Translations under genes and position numbers: made by a program | Assembly: GCA_944375955.1 (NCBI GenBank) | Contig: CALWBE010000036.1 | Span: 31,754-95,753, forward strand | Origin: an uncultured Clostridia bacterium | GTDB lineage: Bacteria > Bacillota > Clostridia > Oscillospirales > CAG-382 | DNA length: 64,000 bases | Direction: 5' to 3' | The notes under the pieces: model-generated | What the model was told of the DNA's origin: nothing | The model's input: the letters and a program-made list of their open reading frames with translations, nothing else | Database searches by the model: none | Shown here: positions 63,807 through 64,000 of the stretch, piece by piece | How positions within the stretch are numbered: position 1 is the first letter of the stretch | Layout of the letters: every line of letters starts with the position of its first letter

Positions 63807-64000
63807 ATGTCTGATTTTAATTCAACTTATAATGATATTCAAAAGCAAATCTCTTTTGCCAACTTGACTGACCAGCAAATCCAAGAGTTAATCACCGCTC
63901 TGCAAATAAAGCGGAGTGCCAAATCCAAACTGACAAAGGAAGAAAAGGTATTCTATCAATGTTGCAGAGAACGGAGAAGTTATGCCCAAAACCAAGACTT
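63807..64000 (+). CDS. unrecognised protein, N-terminal fragment at window edge
   Basis: An open frame starts at ATG 63807 with GGGGG 7 bases upstream and runs beyond the window end. The 64 visible residues begin MSDFNSTYNDIQKQISFANL, then TDQQIQELITALQIKRSAKS and a Lys/Arg-rich segment with a Cys pair (QCC). It is rich in Gln and Asn, unlike its neighbours, and no family is recognised. The gap 63617-63806 is AT-rich without an identifiable structure. Confidence 0.5.
   Translation, partial: MSDFNSTYNDIQKQISFANLTDQQIQELITALQIKRSAKSKLTKEEKVFYQCCRERRSYAQNQD

Overview
The window reads as a chromosomal segment from a low-to-mid GC member of the Firmicutes, class Clostridia, probably a gut anaerobe of the Oscillospirales type. 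Support comes from remB between recF and gyrB, a ricT/holB pair, a THF riboswitch in front of folT, CoA-dependent 2-oxoacid:ferredoxin oxidoreductase genes, paired radical-SAM/DUF2344 genes, and consistent AGGAGG-type ribosome binding sites with many TTG/GTG starts. The exact family is inference.

Layout. 1-4.1 kb (plus strand): end of a HAD phosphatase, a TRIC-type channel, SecG with a very long repetitive acidic tail, and a membrane-anchored degenerate LytM protein. 4.3-17.5 kb (minus strand): nrdR, a TIM-barrel protein, holA, a phosphoribosyltransferase, a HIT protein, alaS, then the replication cluster gyrB-remB-recF-dnaN-dnaA. The dnaN/dnaA gap carries a cluster of DnaA-box-like repeats, and DnaA itself has an altered DNA-recognition motif. 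17.7-22.1 kb: a MarR-controlled heterodimeric ABC exporter. 22.2-30.6 kb: ricT, holB, two tandem parS-like sites, mreB, comF, a histidine kinase, a radical-SAM enzyme, mreD and a foldase lipoprotein. 30.7-37.2 kb: DUF1643, mnmA, a serine hydrolase, pth, an unknown 472-residue protein and azlCD.

37.5-43.8 kb (plus strand): an IMP dehydrogenase of the Tritrichomonas foetus-like subfamily, trkA-trkH for potassium uptake, a ParB-family gene whose specificity residues are Noc-like, and a zinc-ribbon membrane protein. 44-49 kb (minus): three overlapping radical-SAM-related genes and mnmM. 49.3-50.3 kb: folT with promoter and THF riboswitch. 50.4-57.3 kb: a branched-chain amino/oxo-acid operon (isoleucine-rich small ORF, ilvE, a P-loop ATPase, ferredoxin, Vor alpha/beta/gamma, XRE-cupin regulator, acyl-CoA synthetase). 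57.5-63.6 kb: PHP protein, MBL hydrolase, GH78 rhamnosidase and small accessory genes. At 63.8 kb an unrecognised gene begins and runs off the end.

Most notable observations: the dnaA domain IV changes together with TTTTCCGAA repeats in the putative origin; tandem parS-like sites beside mreB and a Noc-like ParB; the isoleucine-rich membrane small ORF leading the ilvE/vor operon; and the parasite-like IMPDH. Protein family calls are from reading motifs, not from database searches.
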